From assembly GCF_002223055.1 (NCBI RefSeq), contig NZ_NKFL01000004.1:1736001-1800000 (forward strand): a stretch of DNA of 64,000 nucleotides, given 5' to 3'. Made by a program: the position numbers and the translations under genes. The notes below the pieces were generated by a model. It was not told the origin of the DNA. It did not search any database and worked only from the letters and a program-made list of their open reading frames with translations. Of the stretch, positions 19,558 to 27,744 are shown piece by piece. How positions within the stretch are numbered: position 1 is the first letter of the stretch; each line of letters starts with the position of its first letter. The stretch comes from Burkholderia sp. HI2500 (lineage in GTDB: Bacteria > Pseudomonadota > Gammaproteobacteria > Burkholderiales > Burkholderiaceae).

Positions 19558-19683
19558 ATGAACGCCTACACTTTCGCCACGCCTTTCGAGAAAACCGCCG
19601 CGCTAGCGTTCACTTCCGGTGACCGCGCCCAGCGCGGTGTTTTTTTCGCCACTTCACGGCGCGTTTTCTTTTCAACCACCTAA
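19558..19683 (+). CDS. Possible 41-codon leader peptide upstream of the BON-LysM gene
   Basis: A short frame from ATG 19558 to TAA 19681-19683 encodes 41 residues, with no match known to me. It runs straight through the terminator hairpin at 19622-19646, and its stop codon overlaps the AAGGAG ribosome site of the next gene. No good ribosome site precedes it, so translation is unproven. If translated, ribosomes would disrupt the hairpin and could couple to the BON-LysM gene. The remaining DNA from 19237 to 19557 shows no protein gene. Confidence 0.25.
   Translation: MNAYTFATPFEKTAALAFTSGDRAQRGVFFATSRRVFFSTT
19622..19646 (+). terminator. Terminator or attenuator in front of the BON-LysM gene
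   Basis: ACCGCGC/GCGCGGT stem with a 3-nt loop, then G and seven Ts. It ends only about 36 nt before the ribosome site of the downstream gene, leaving little room for a promoter in between, so it may be an attenuator rather than a plain operon end. Confidence 0.6.
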
Positions 19684-19694
19684 GGAGTGCAACG

Positions 19695-20165
19695 ATGGGT
19701 CTTCTTTCGTTTATCAAAGAGGCGGGCGAAAAACTGCTGGGTCATGCCGATGCGCAAGCCGCGGAAGATCCGAATGCCGCAAACCAGACCGCGGCCGATG
19801 CCATCAAGAACTACATCAACACGCAAGGCCTCGACACGTCGAACCTGACCGTGGCGTTCGACGGCGCATCGCGCACCGTGACGCTGTCGGGCAGCGTCGC
19901 CGACCTCGACACGAAGGCCAAGGTCAAGGTCGCGGCCGGCAACGTGCAAGGCGTCGCGGGCGTCAACGACGACGATCTGCAGCCGGACGATCCGGAAGTG
20001 CAGTACCACGACGTGAAGCCGGGCGACACGCTGTCGGCGATCGCCAAGGAAGTCTACGGCGACGCGAACAAGTACCCGGTGATCTTCGAGGCGAACAAGC
20101 CGATGCTGTCGAGCCCGGACCGGATCTACCCGGGCCAGAAGCTCGTGATTCCGCCGCAGTCCTGA
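19695..20165 (+). CDS. BON and LysM domain protein (Kbp/YgaU-like)
   Basis: 156 residues with no signal peptide. A BON domain covers about residues 30-90 and a LysM domain about 105-154 (YHDVKPGDTLSAIAKEVYG ... KLVIPP). This matches E. coli Kbp (YgaU), a cytoplasmic potassium-binding protein, and related peptidoglycan-binding proteins. AAGGAG lies 8 bp before the ATG. Its leader contains an unusual hairpin and possible leader peptide. Confidence 0.9.
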   Translation: MGLLSFIKEAGEKLLGHADAQAAEDPNAANQTAADAIKNYINTQGLDTSNLTVAFDGASRTVTLSGSVADLDTKAKVKVAAGNVQGVAGVNDDDLQPDDPEVQYHDVKPGDTLSAIAKEVYGDANKYPVIFEANKPMLSSPDRIYPGQKLVIPPQS

Positions 20166-20190
20166 GCATTGCTGCCGGACTGACGGACAA

Positions 20191-20220
20191 AAAAAAGCAG
20201 GCCGATGGCCTGCTTTTTTC
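20191..20220. terminator. Bidirectional terminator between BON-LysM gene and asparaginase
   Basis: GCAGGCC/GGCCTGC stem with a 3-nt loop, flanked by seven As on the left and six Ts on the right, so it works for both converging genes. Confidence 0.93.
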
Positions 20221-20263
20221 ATGGTGATGCGTGCGGCCCGCGCCGCGCGTATCGATCAGTCGG

Positions 20264-21286
20264 TCACAGCGTATCGAACGCGCGTTGCAGCGCGTCGCGG
20301 CCGTGAATGCCGTTCGCGAGCGCGAGCATCAGCAGCACCCGCGCCTTGAACGGGTTCAGCGACCCTGCGCTCACGAAGCCGAGCGCATCGTCGCTCGCGG
20401 CGCCGTTGCGCATCACGTGCCCCGACCCGACGCGCGACGCGCGAACCACCGCAACGCCTGCCTTCACCGCATCGGCCAGCGCCGCCTGCAGCGTCGCATG
20501 GATCGAGCCGTTGCCCGTGCCCGCGACGACGAGACCGCGCACGCCGGCCGCGACGAGCGCATCGACGGCCGTGCGCGTCACGCCCGCGTAGCTCGCGACG
20601 ACTTCGACGGGCGGCCACGCGGCGGCGATCGCCAGTTGCGTGTCGCGCGAACGCGTGACGCGGCGGGCGAATTCGACCCGGCCGTCCTGCACCCAGCCGA
20701 GCGCGCCGAGCTCTGGCGACTGGAACGCATCGACCGCATAGGTGCTCGTCTTCACGACGTCGCGCGCGCCGTGGATCCGGTTGTTGAATGCGACCAGCAC
20801 GCCCTGCCCGCGCGCGGACGGATGCGCGGCCACCGTCACCGCATTCAGCAGGTTCAGCGGGCCGTCGGACGACAGCGCGGTCGCCGGCCGCATCGCGGCC
20901 GTCAGCACGACCGGCTTGTCGCCGTTGACGACCAGGTGCAGCGCATACGCGGTTTCCTCGAGCGTGTCGGTGCCGTGGGTGATCACGATGCCGTCGACCG
21001 CCGGGTCGGCCATCAGCGCGTCGATCCGCGCGGCGAGCGTATTCCACAGCGGCAACGCGAGATCCTTGCTGTCGATGCTGGCGATCTGCTCGGCGTCGAC
21101 GCGCGCGACGGACGCAAGCGCCGGCACCGCGTCGACCAGGAAAGTGACGCCGAGCGCGCCGGCCTGGTAGCCGGCCGTGCTGGCTGCGTCGGGCGCGGCG
21201 CCGGCGATCGTGCCGCCGGTGGCGAGCACGGCGATGCGCGGCAGGGCCGACGCGGACGAAGGGGATGCGGAATTCGAAGTGTTCAT
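20264..21286 (-). CDS. L-asparaginase
   Basis: 340-residue asparaginase/glutaminase family enzyme that hydrolyses L-asparagine to aspartate and ammonia. The first active-site motif ATGGTIAG is near residues 22-29 and the second, THGTDTLEETAY, near residue 105. No signal peptide is visible (the N-terminus is Ser/Ala-rich, MNTSNSASPSSASALPR), so a cytoplasmic location is likely even though the sequence resembles type II enzymes. Single gene, convergent with the BON-LysM gene. Confidence 0.92.
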   Translation of the reverse strand: MNTSNSASPSSASALPRIAVLATGGTIAGAAPDAASTAGYQAGALGVTFLVDAVPALASVARVDAEQIASIDSKDLALPLWNTLAARIDALMADPAVDGIVITHGTDTLEETAYALHLVVNGDKPVVLTAAMRPATALSSDGPLNLLNAVTVAAHPSARGQGVLVAFNNRIHGARDVVKTSTYAVDAFQSPELGALGWVQDGRVEFARRVTRSRDTQLAIAAAWPPVEVVASYAGVTRTAVDALVAAGVRGLVVAGTGNGSIHATLQAALADAVKAGVAVVRASRVGSGHVMRNGAASDDALGFVSAGSLNPFKARVLLMLALANGIHGRDALQRAFDTL

Positions 21287-21547
21287 GGCCGCGATTGTAA
21301 AGGCTTGCGGCCAGGTTCCGGCACGGCGACCGAGGCCGGCCGCCGCGCATCATGGTTTGTCCCGATCGTCCGGCAACATGTGCCGTCAACGGCCGTGGCA
21401 TCCGCAACGTTATAGAAAGTGCCGTTTTGGTGTTTTCACATTGATTTGCCATAATCGGAGCGCGCTGTGCGATGCGACCCTATCGCCATTGCACGGTGCT
21501 TCGTGACGGCGTCGATCACACGCAATTCACCCCATGGGAGTGTCGAA

Positions 21548-21838
21548 ATGAAAATCCAATCGCTCGTAGCCGCAGTGCTTCTCGGCGGCATGCTGGCTTC
21601 CCCCGCGTTCGCGGCGAACAGCCAGCAGGACAAGATGAAGGCCTGTAACACCCAGGCAGCCGGCAAGACGGGCGACGAACGCAAGGCGTTCATGAAGGAC
21701 TGCCTGTCGGCGAAGCCCGCGAAGGCCATGTCGCAGCAGGAAAAGATGAAGGCGTGCAACACGCAGGCCACCGGCAAGAAGGGCGACGACCGCAAGGCGT
21801 TCATGAAGAGCTGCCTGAGCAGCCAGCCGGCCGCCTGA
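21548..21838 (+). CDS. PsiF-repeat secreted protein
   Basis: 96 residues: a signal peptide ending ASPAFA, then two copies of the PsiF repeat (QDKMKACNTQA...DERKAFMKDCLS and QEKMKACNTQA...DDRKAFMKSCLS), each with two conserved Cys. E. coli psiF is induced by phosphate starvation, but no Pho box is apparent in the 260-bp upstream gap here. Function unknown; periplasmic. The ATG at 21548 begins the signal peptide; an in-frame ATG at 21467 is too far upstream. Confidence 0.85.
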   Translation: MKIQSLVAAVLLGGMLASPAFAANSQQDKMKACNTQAAGKTGDERKAFMKDCLSAKPAKAMSQQEKMKACNTQATGKKGDDRKAFMKSCLSSQPAA

Positions 21839-21859
21839 GTTCCGGCGCTCCCGTATCGA

Positions 21860-21900
21860 ATGCCGCGCACCGCTTCGGCGGGCGCGGCATTTTTGTTTTC
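21860..21900 (+). terminator. Terminator of the PsiF-repeat gene
   Basis: AATGCCGCGC pairs with GCGCGGCATT, with a 13-nt apical part that can fold further, followed by TTTTGTTTT. It begins 22 bp after the stop. Confidence 0.88.
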
Positions 21901-22119
21901 GTTGCACGCGCATCGACGCGCCCCGCTCGGCCCCGCCGCCGCGCTGTTGCAACAGCCTCCCGCCCCGCTTTTCCAGCCTGCCGCACCGGCGCCGCCACAT
22001 GGTGCGGCAATTCGCCGCGTTTTCTTCTATGATGGCTGCAACGCGGCCCATCCAAGTACAAGAAGCGCCATCGGGCCGCCCTCGAGACAGACGCGCACAC
22101 GCGTCAAACGGAGGCATGG

Positions 22120-22569
22120 ATGGCATGGAGACAACACCGCTGGTTCCGCCGCTGGCTGATCGTGATCGTGTTCTGGGCCGTGCCCGTCGCGATCGTCGCC
22201 GTGCGCGAGATCCGCGAGGAAATGGCGTACAACAAGGCGGACCTGCAACTCGCGCTGACCACCTGGCAGCTCAGCGACGCGCAGCAGGCCGCCGGCGCCG
22301 CCGCGAAGTGCCACGGGGATCCTGACGAGGCGCGCGCGGCCGGCTGCCCGGCCGACGTGCTCGCCGGCAATGCACCGCGCCAGCAGGCAGCCCGCGACGA
22401 ATACGTGGTGCGCCGCAATACGCTCGCAGGCTACCTGTGGCATGCGTTCGTCGGCTACTGGGTCGTGCCGGCCGCGTTCCTGTTCGCCTGCGGGGTCGTG
22501 ATCGCGCTGATCCGCCGCGCGCTGCGCCGTCCCCCGATCAAGCCGCCTGTTCCCCCCGTCACGCACTGA
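22120..22569 (+). CDS. Small inner-membrane protein of unknown function
   Basis: 149 residues with a membrane segment at about 11-29 (WLIVIVFWAVPVAIVAV), a hydrophilic central part containing two Cys (CHGDPDEARAAGC) that could form a disulfide in the periplasm, and a second membrane segment near 105-130. The C-terminus is basic and Pro-rich and would be cytoplasmic. GGAGG lies 6 bp before the ATG. I do not recognise the family. Confidence 0.75.
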   Translation: MAWRQHRWFRRWLIVIVFWAVPVAIVAVREIREEMAYNKADLQLALTTWQLSDAQQAAGAAAKCHGDPDEARAAGCPADVLAGNAPRQQAARDEYVVRRNTLAGYLWHAFVGYWVVPAAFLFACGVVIALIRRALRRPPIKPPVPPVTH

Positions 22570-22799
22570 TGCGCGCGGCAGCAGCAGCCGTCCGATCAAA
22601 CGCCGTGTTTCCCGCATGCCGATGCGATGTCGGCGCGCGGTTGCCGGTTCGTCCGTTGGCGCGCCGCGACATCCCCGAGCGATTTGACGCTTTTTCACGC
22701 TGCAACGAAAAGAGGCTGTAATCCGCTGTGATATAACTGCCGACGTGATCCGCTCCCTGAGCGAGACTCACTCCGAACATCATCCGATGGAGAAGAACG

Positions 22800-23387
22800 A
22801 TGCAAAAACGGAATCTTGTGCTGAAAGCCGCCGCTGCGCTCATCGTCGGTAGCCTTGCGCTCACCGGTTGCACCACCACCCCGGACAAGCCGGACAACGC
22901 CGCAACGAACGCGTCGAAGCGCCAGGCAATCGACTCGAGCGTCGACGCCACGCTGTCGCGCATGTACTCCACGGTCAAGGGTTCACGCGAACTCGTCGCG
23001 AAGTCGCGCGGCGTGCTCGTCTTCCCGGACGTCATCCAGGCCGGCTTCATCGTCGGCGGCCAGTCCGGCAACGGCGCACTGCGCGTCGGCGGCAGCACGG
23101 TCGGCTACTACAACACGTCGTCGCTGTCGGTCGGCCTGCAGGCCGGTGCGCAGTCGAAGGCGATCGTGTTCCTGTTCATGACGCAGGAAGCGCTCGACGA
23201 ATTCCGCGGCTCGGACGGCTGGGCAGCCGGCGCAGGCGCGTCGGTCGCGCTCGTGAAGATGGGCGCGAACGGCGCGGTCGACTCCAACACGGCCACCGCG
23301 CCGGTCCAGGTCGTCGTGCTGACGAACGCGGGCCTGATGGGCGACGTGTCGATCAACGGCACGAAGGTCACGAAGCTGAAGATCTGA
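22800..23387 (+). CDS. SYLF/Ysc84-domain lipoprotein
   Basis: 195 residues with a lipoprotein signal ending LTGC (lipidated C24), then a SYLF (Ysc84) domain covering most of the rest: RSRGVLVFPDVIQAGFIVGG-like start, GGGS/YYNTSS and the final VSINGTKVTKLKI. SYLF domains bind lipids; the bacterial members are outer-membrane or periplasmic lipoproteins without a settled role. GGAG precedes the ATG. Followed by a terminator shared with a convergent glycosyltransferase. Confidence 0.87.
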   Translation: MQKRNLVLKAAAALIVGSLALTGCTTTPDKPDNAATNASKRQAIDSSVDATLSRMYSTVKGSRELVAKSRGVLVFPDVIQAGFIVGGQSGNGALRVGGSTVGYYNTSSLSVGLQAGAQSKAIVFLFMTQEALDEFRGSDGWAAGAGASVALVKMGANGAVDSNTATAPVQVVVLTNAGLMGDVSINGTKVTKLKI

Positions 23388-23436
23388 CGCTCGGCACCGC
23401 CCGTGCGCACCGCGCGCGGGCCATGCACAAGCACAA

Positions 23437-23470
23437 ACGGCGATGTCCTTGCGGGCATCGCCGTTTTTTC
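23437..23470 (+). terminator. Terminator of the SYLF lipoprotein gene
   Basis: ACGGCGATG/CATCGCCGT stem with a 10-nt loop, then TTTTTTC. The T tract is on the plus strand; for the converging glycosyltransferase it is weaker. Confidence 0.9.
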
Positions 23471-23497
23471 ATCCGCGCGCGTCGTGCGCCTCGCGCG

Positions 23498-24562
23498 TCA
23501 GGTCGTCGAGTCGATCACCTTGAAGCGCGAGCGCTTCTGCGCGCGGATCACCGACTGGTAGACGTCGACATACTGCTGCGCCATGCGGCGCGACGTGAAG
23601 CGTTCCTCGAAGCGCTGCCGCACGCGCGCTCGCGGCAGCAGGTGCAGCCGATTCACGGCGGCCACCGCGCTGATTTCGTCCTCGACGATGAAACCCGACA
23701 CGCCCTCGTCCACCACTTCGGGCACCGCGCCGCGATTGAACGCGATCACCGGCGTGCCGCACGACATCGCCTCGATCATCACCAGGCCGAACGGCTCCGG
23801 CCAGTCGATCGGGAACAGCAGCGCATGCGCGCCCGACAGGAATTCGGCCTTCTGGTGATCGGCGATCTCGCCGATGAATTCGACGTGCGGCAACGCGAAG
23901 AGCGGCTTGATCTCGCGCTCGAAGTATTCCTGGTCGGCCGCGTCGATCTTTGCGGCGATCTTGATCGGCAGCCCGCACTGGCGGGCGATGCGGATCGCCG
24001 TGTCGACGCGCTTCTCCGGCGAGATGCGGCCGAGGAACGCGAGATAGCGCGGCTCGACCGGCTGCGGCATGTACAGCGTATCGGGCAGCCCGTGGTAGAC
24101 CGTCGTCAGCCATTTCGCCTGCGGCAGCGGCTGGCGTTGCGCGTTCGAGATCGAGATCACCGGCGCGGTGTTGAACGTGTCGAACACCGGCTGCTGCTCG
24201 GGCAGGTCGAGCCGGCCGTGCAGCGTCGTCACGTAGGGCGTTTCCTGCCGGTTGAAGACCGAGAACGAGTAGTAGTCCATGTGGAAATGGAGCACGTCGA
24301 AGTCCTTCGCGCGGCGCGCGACCGTCTCCATCAGCAGCATGTGCGGCGCGACCCGGTCGCGGATCGACGAATCGAGCCGCAGCGCGCGCGGCCAGACCGG
24401 CTCGAGCTTCGCCCGCGTCGTCGAATCGCCGCTCGCGAACAGCGTCACATCATGGCCGAGCTCGACGAGCGCCTCGGTGATGTAGGACACGACGCGCTCC
24501 GTGCCGCCGTACAGCTTCGGCGGCACCGATTCGGTCAGCGGCGCGATCTGGGCAATTCTCAT
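23498..24562 (-). CDS. GT4-family glycosyltransferase
   Basis: 354 residues from the ATG at 24562 (MRIAQIAPLTESVPPKLYGGTERVV), preceded by AGGAGA; the longer frame to 24622 is not used. GT-B fold: GGTERVVSYI near the start and the C-terminal donor site GRISPEKRVD and PFGLVMIEAMSCGTPVIAFNRGAVPEVV, which holds the EX7E motif. A retaining glycosyltransferase, probably using a nucleotide sugar. No sugar-biosynthesis neighbours point to a product. The 238-bp gap to its right holds no gene. Confidence 0.85.
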   Translation of the reverse strand: MRIAQIAPLTESVPPKLYGGTERVVSYITEALVELGHDVTLFASGDSTTRAKLEPVWPRALRLDSSIRDRVAPHMLLMETVARRAKDFDVLHFHMDYYSFSVFNRQETPYVTTLHGRLDLPEQQPVFDTFNTAPVISISNAQRQPLPQAKWLTTVYHGLPDTLYMPQPVEPRYLAFLGRISPEKRVDTAIRIARQCGLPIKIAAKIDAADQEYFEREIKPLFALPHVEFIGEIADHQKAEFLSGAHALLFPIDWPEPFGLVMIEAMSCGTPVIAFNRGAVPEVVDEGVSGFIVEDEISAVAAVNRLHLLPRARVRQRFEERFTSRRMAQQYVDVYQSVIRAQKRSRFKVIDSTT

Positions 24563-24800
24563 GGTCCACGTCTCCTGTGTCCTGTCCGTTGCGTCACGGC
24601 CGGCGGGCCTTCGGGCTTTCACGCCCCGGCCCCCATGCAGCGCCAGCCGGATATCCCTTCATTATTGGCGATCCCGCTGCGCGGAACCGCCCGTCTTTCA
24701 TTTTATGGGTGTTGTTACAGGCAGGATACATTCCGCCCGTCGGGCCGATCCGGCCCCCGATGCGACGATCGCGTCCGAACGCATGCCGCCGCCCTGCCCG

Positions 24801-25976
24801 TCAGCGTGACGGCCACTTCCACGGCGGCAGGTCGCGCGTATCGGCATCGACGAGCCCGGTCGCGCCGAGCTGCTTGTCGAGCACCAGCGATTCGCAGCCG
24901 GCCTCGCGCTCGAGCGTCGCGATGAGCCGCGCCGCGTGCGACACGACGAGCACCTGCGAACGCTGCGCCGCCTGCGCGATCAGGCGGCCGAGCGCCGGCA
25001 GCAGATCCGGGTGCAGGCTCGTCTCCGGTTCGTTCAGCACCATCAGCGCCGGCGGCCGCGGGGTCAGCAGCGCGGCCGCGAGCAGCAGGTAGCGCAGCCT
25101 GCCGTCCGACAGCTCGGCCGCCGCAAGCGGTCGCAGCAGCCCGGGCTGGCGCATCAGCACGTCGAAGCGGCCACGGCCGCCCGGATTGTCGATCTCGACC
25201 GACGCACCGGGAAACGCGTCGTCGAGCGCCGCATCGAGCGCCGCGCCGTCGCCGATCTCGCGAATCGTCTGCAACGCGGCGGCGAGGTCGGCGCCGTCGT
25301 CCGCGAGCACCGGCGTATGGGTGCCGATGTGCGACTGTCGCGCCGGCGCCTGCGCGTCGGTCCGGAAATGGTCGTAGAAGCGCCACGAGCGGATCCGTTC
25401 GCGCACCGCGATCATCTCGGGCGCGCCGGTCGGATCGGCGAACTCGGTCATCATGCTGTCGAAGCTGGCCACCGGCTGCGGAATCGTCTGCCAGTCGCCC
25501 GACGCGGTGCGCGCGCGGATCTGCGCGCCCTGCCGGTCGACCAGCAGCGTCGACGGGCGCAACATCGCGCCGCCCCAGATGCACTCGCGCTTCACCACCG
25601 GATCGAGCGAGAACTGCGAGCTGCTCGGGATCGGCATGCCGAGATCGATCGCATAGCCGAAATCGTCGCAGGCGAAGCCGAGCTTCAGGCTCACGGGCCC
25701 CTTGCGCACCGTGCCGGTGACCGGTGCATCGCCGTCCAGCATCGCCCTCGAAAAGCGCTCGGGGCCGGCCCACAGCGTCGACGGCAACCCGCCTTCGCGG
25801 GCAAGCGACGGGATCACGCGCCCCTGCGCGGTGTCGGCGAGCAGCCGCAGTGCGCGGTACACGCTCGACTTGCCGCTGCCGTTCGGCCCCGTGACGACGT
25901 TGAGCGCCGCGAGCGGCACGATCAGCTCGCGCAGCGAGCGGTAATTGGCGATGGCGAGCGTGTTCAGCGCGGTCAT
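24801..25976 (-). CDS. AAA ATPase of the RecF/OLD-like (AAA_21) group
   Basis: 391 residues. Walker A GPNGSGKS at 30-37, an ABC-like signature near AELSDGRLRYLLLAAAL, Walker B and catalytic Glu in ALMVLNEPETSLHP, and a late His-containing LVVSHAARL. This is the layout of SMC/RecF-like predicted ATPases (COG4637). Some relatives are paired with nucleases in phage defence, but no nuclease partner is encoded here; it sits 30 bp behind an MscS channel gene. Function unknown. Confidence 0.8.
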   Translation of the reverse strand: MTALNTLAIANYRSLRELIVPLAALNVVTGPNGSGKSSVYRALRLLADTAQGRVIPSLAREGGLPSTLWAGPERFSRAMLDGDAPVTGTVRKGPVSLKLGFACDDFGYAIDLGMPIPSSSQFSLDPVVKRECIWGGAMLRPSTLLVDRQGAQIRARTASGDWQTIPQPVASFDSMMTEFADPTGAPEMIAVRERIRSWRFYDHFRTDAQAPARQSHIGTHTPVLADDGADLAAALQTIREIGDGAALDAALDDAFPGASVEIDNPGGRGRFDVLMRQPGLLRPLAAAELSDGRLRYLLLAAALLTPRPPALMVLNEPETSLHPDLLPALGRLIAQAAQRSQVLVVSHAARLIATLEREAGCESLVLDKQLGATGLVDADTRDLPPWKWPSR

Positions 25977-26006
25977 GACGATGGAGGGTGAGCGTGCGGG
26001 CCGCTG

Positions 26007-27179
26007 TCAGCGGCCTTCGGCGGTCTGCGGGTCGGCCGCGGTATTGGCCGCCGTGCTGGCGGCAGGCGAGCGCGCGTGCGGCCGTTCGGGATTCGGCGCG
26101 TCCGGCGCGGCATCGTGCGGATACAGTTCCATCCGGCTGCGCGGCAGGCATTGCGGATAGCGGTCCTGCAGGTAGGCGATCAACCCTTCGCGCACGCGGC
26201 AGCGCAGATCCCAGCACGATGACGAGTCGGCCGCGCTGACGAGCGCGCGCAACTGCATCGTGCGCTCCGTCGCGTCGGTCACCTGCAGCACCTGCACGCG
26301 GCCATCCCACTCCGGCGCCGCGTGGACGAGCCGCGCGAGTTCCTCGCGCAGCGGCGCGAGCGGCGTGCGGTAATCGACCGACAGATAGACCGTGCCGATG
26401 ATTTCCGAGCTGCTGCGCGTCCAGTTCGTGAACGGGTTCTCGATGATCCATTGCAGCGGCACGACGAGGCGCCGCTGGTCCCACAGCCGCACCGACACGA
26501 ACGACCCGGTGATTTCCTCGATACGCCCCCACTCGCCCTGGATCACGACCACGTCGTCGAGCCGGATCGGCTGCGTGAGCGCGATCTGCAGCCCGGCGAT
26601 CAAGTTGCCGAGCACCGGCCGTGCGGCAATACCGGCGACCAGGCCCGCGACGCCCGCGGACGCCAGCAGGCTCGCGCCGACCTGGCGCACGTTCGGGAAC
26701 GTCATCAGCGCGGCGCCGGTGCCGATGATCACGATCAGCACCATCACGGTCCGCACGAGTACCTTGGCCTGCGTATGGATGCGCCGGGCCTGGAGGTTGT
26801 CGGCCGTATCGATCGGATGCGCCTGGATGATGGCATCGCCGACGCCGGCCGCCAGCCGCACCAGCAGCCACGTGAGCGAAACGATGGAGCCGACCGCCGC
26901 CGCCGTGCGCATGCCGCGCACGAACGCCATGCCGTCGTCGGCCTGGACCCACAGGAATTCGAGCGCCAGCAGCGCGAGCACGACGAGCGACGGCCGGTCG
27001 ATGTAGCGCAGGATCGCGCTCATCAACGGATACGGCTGCGCGATGCGCTTGACGATGCGTGCGCCGAGACGGTGCACGACCGTGACGACCAGCAAGACGA
27101 TGACGGACACGGCCAGCGTGCCGAGCCATGAATGCAACGGCGCATCGGTGATGCGCTGCAGTTCCTCGATTGAAATCAT
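26007..27179 (-). CDS. MscS-family mechanosensitive channel
   Basis: 390-residue membrane protein with four to five N-terminal membrane segments (the first at about 20-40), a pore helix region GVAGLVAGIAARPVLGNLIAGLQIALTQPI, and the soluble MscS beta domain (RLDDVVVIQGEWGRIEEITGSFVSVR). The C-terminus has a Pro/Ala/His-rich tail from about residue 360. It opens under membrane tension to release solutes in hypo-osmotic shock. Lies between the Rap1a/Tai-like gene and the AAA ATPase on the same strand. Confidence 0.9.
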   Translation of the reverse strand: MISIEELQRITDAPLHSWLGTLAVSVIVLLVVTVVHRLGARIVKRIAQPYPLMSAILRYIDRPSLVVLALLALEFLWVQADDGMAFVRGMRTAAAVGSIVSLTWLLVRLAAGVGDAIIQAHPIDTADNLQARRIHTQAKVLVRTVMVLIVIIGTGAALMTFPNVRQVGASLLASAGVAGLVAGIAARPVLGNLIAGLQIALTQPIRLDDVVVIQGEWGRIEEITGSFVSVRLWDQRRLVVPLQWIIENPFTNWTRSSSEIIGTVYLSVDYRTPLAPLREELARLVHAAPEWDGRVQVLQVTDATERTMQLRALVSAADSSSCWDLRCRVREGLIAYLQDRYPQCLPRSRMELYPHDAAPDAPNPERPHARSPAASTAANTAADPQTAEGR

Positions 27180-27268
27180 CGGCGCCCGTGGGTTGTGAGG
27201 CGCGCACGCCTCGTCCTGGATGCGTCGGCGACGCCCGGGCCGCGCGCGGGCCCGGACACGGCGTCAGG

Positions 27269-27625
27269 TCAGTTGCCGCTCCTGCAGGGAAACGCCTTGC
27301 CGAGACCGAGCGACACCGCGGTGCTCGCGTTGTAGTCGGCCAGCTTCGGATTTTCCGCGATGTACTTGCGCACCGCGTCGGTCATCTGCTGCGCCCGGAT
27401 GTCGGGCGGCAGGCAGAAATACTGGCCGACCCGCGGCCCCGTCGTGCCGCCGATCGCATCGATGGTGTTGTAGACGCCGTCGGCGGCTCCTTCGATGTAG
27501 GCCGCGCACGACGCCCGCGATTTGACGTCCGTCTTCGCGCACAGCCGGTCGAGATCAGCGCCCGTGAAAGCCGCCGCCGACAACGGCACGGCAAACGCCG
27601 CGGCACAAAACATTGCGCGCAACAT
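27269..27625 (-). CDS. Rap1a/Tai-like small secreted protein
   Basis: 118 residues from the ATG at 27625 (MLRAMFCAAAFAVPLSAAAF), a signal peptide; the frame continues upstream to 27748 but that part does not look coding. The mature part contains LDRLC, a CAAYIEGAADG motif and a C-terminal FPC, giving four Cys. This pattern matches the Rap1a/Tai family, periplasmic proteins that include type VI secretion immunity proteins. No type VI effector or secretion gene is seen in the window, so the immunity role is only a family-based guess. Confidence 0.65.
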   Translation of the reverse strand: MLRAMFCAAAFAVPLSAAAFTGADLDRLCAKTDVKSRASCAAYIEGAADGVYNTIDAIGGTTGPRVGQYFCLPPDIRAQQMTDAVRKYIAENPKLADYNASTAVSLGLGKAFPCRSGN

Positions 27626-27744
27626 GGTGTTCCTTATGTCAATGCGGCCCGAGGCCGCCTGCTGCCTTGGCCGGCGCGGCGCCGGGACGCCCTGCTCCGG
27701 CCGGAATCCGGCCGGGCGGGCACCGTCTGCCGCACCGAAAACCG

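Noticed and set aside
19394..19560. 6S RNA or SRP RNA at the hairpins after glxR
   Set aside because: Neither the 6S bubble sequences nor the SRP tetraloop core could be found on either strand.
21287..21547. Pho box upstream of the PsiF-repeat gene
   Set aside because: No pair of CTGTCA-like 7-mers at the right spacing was found.
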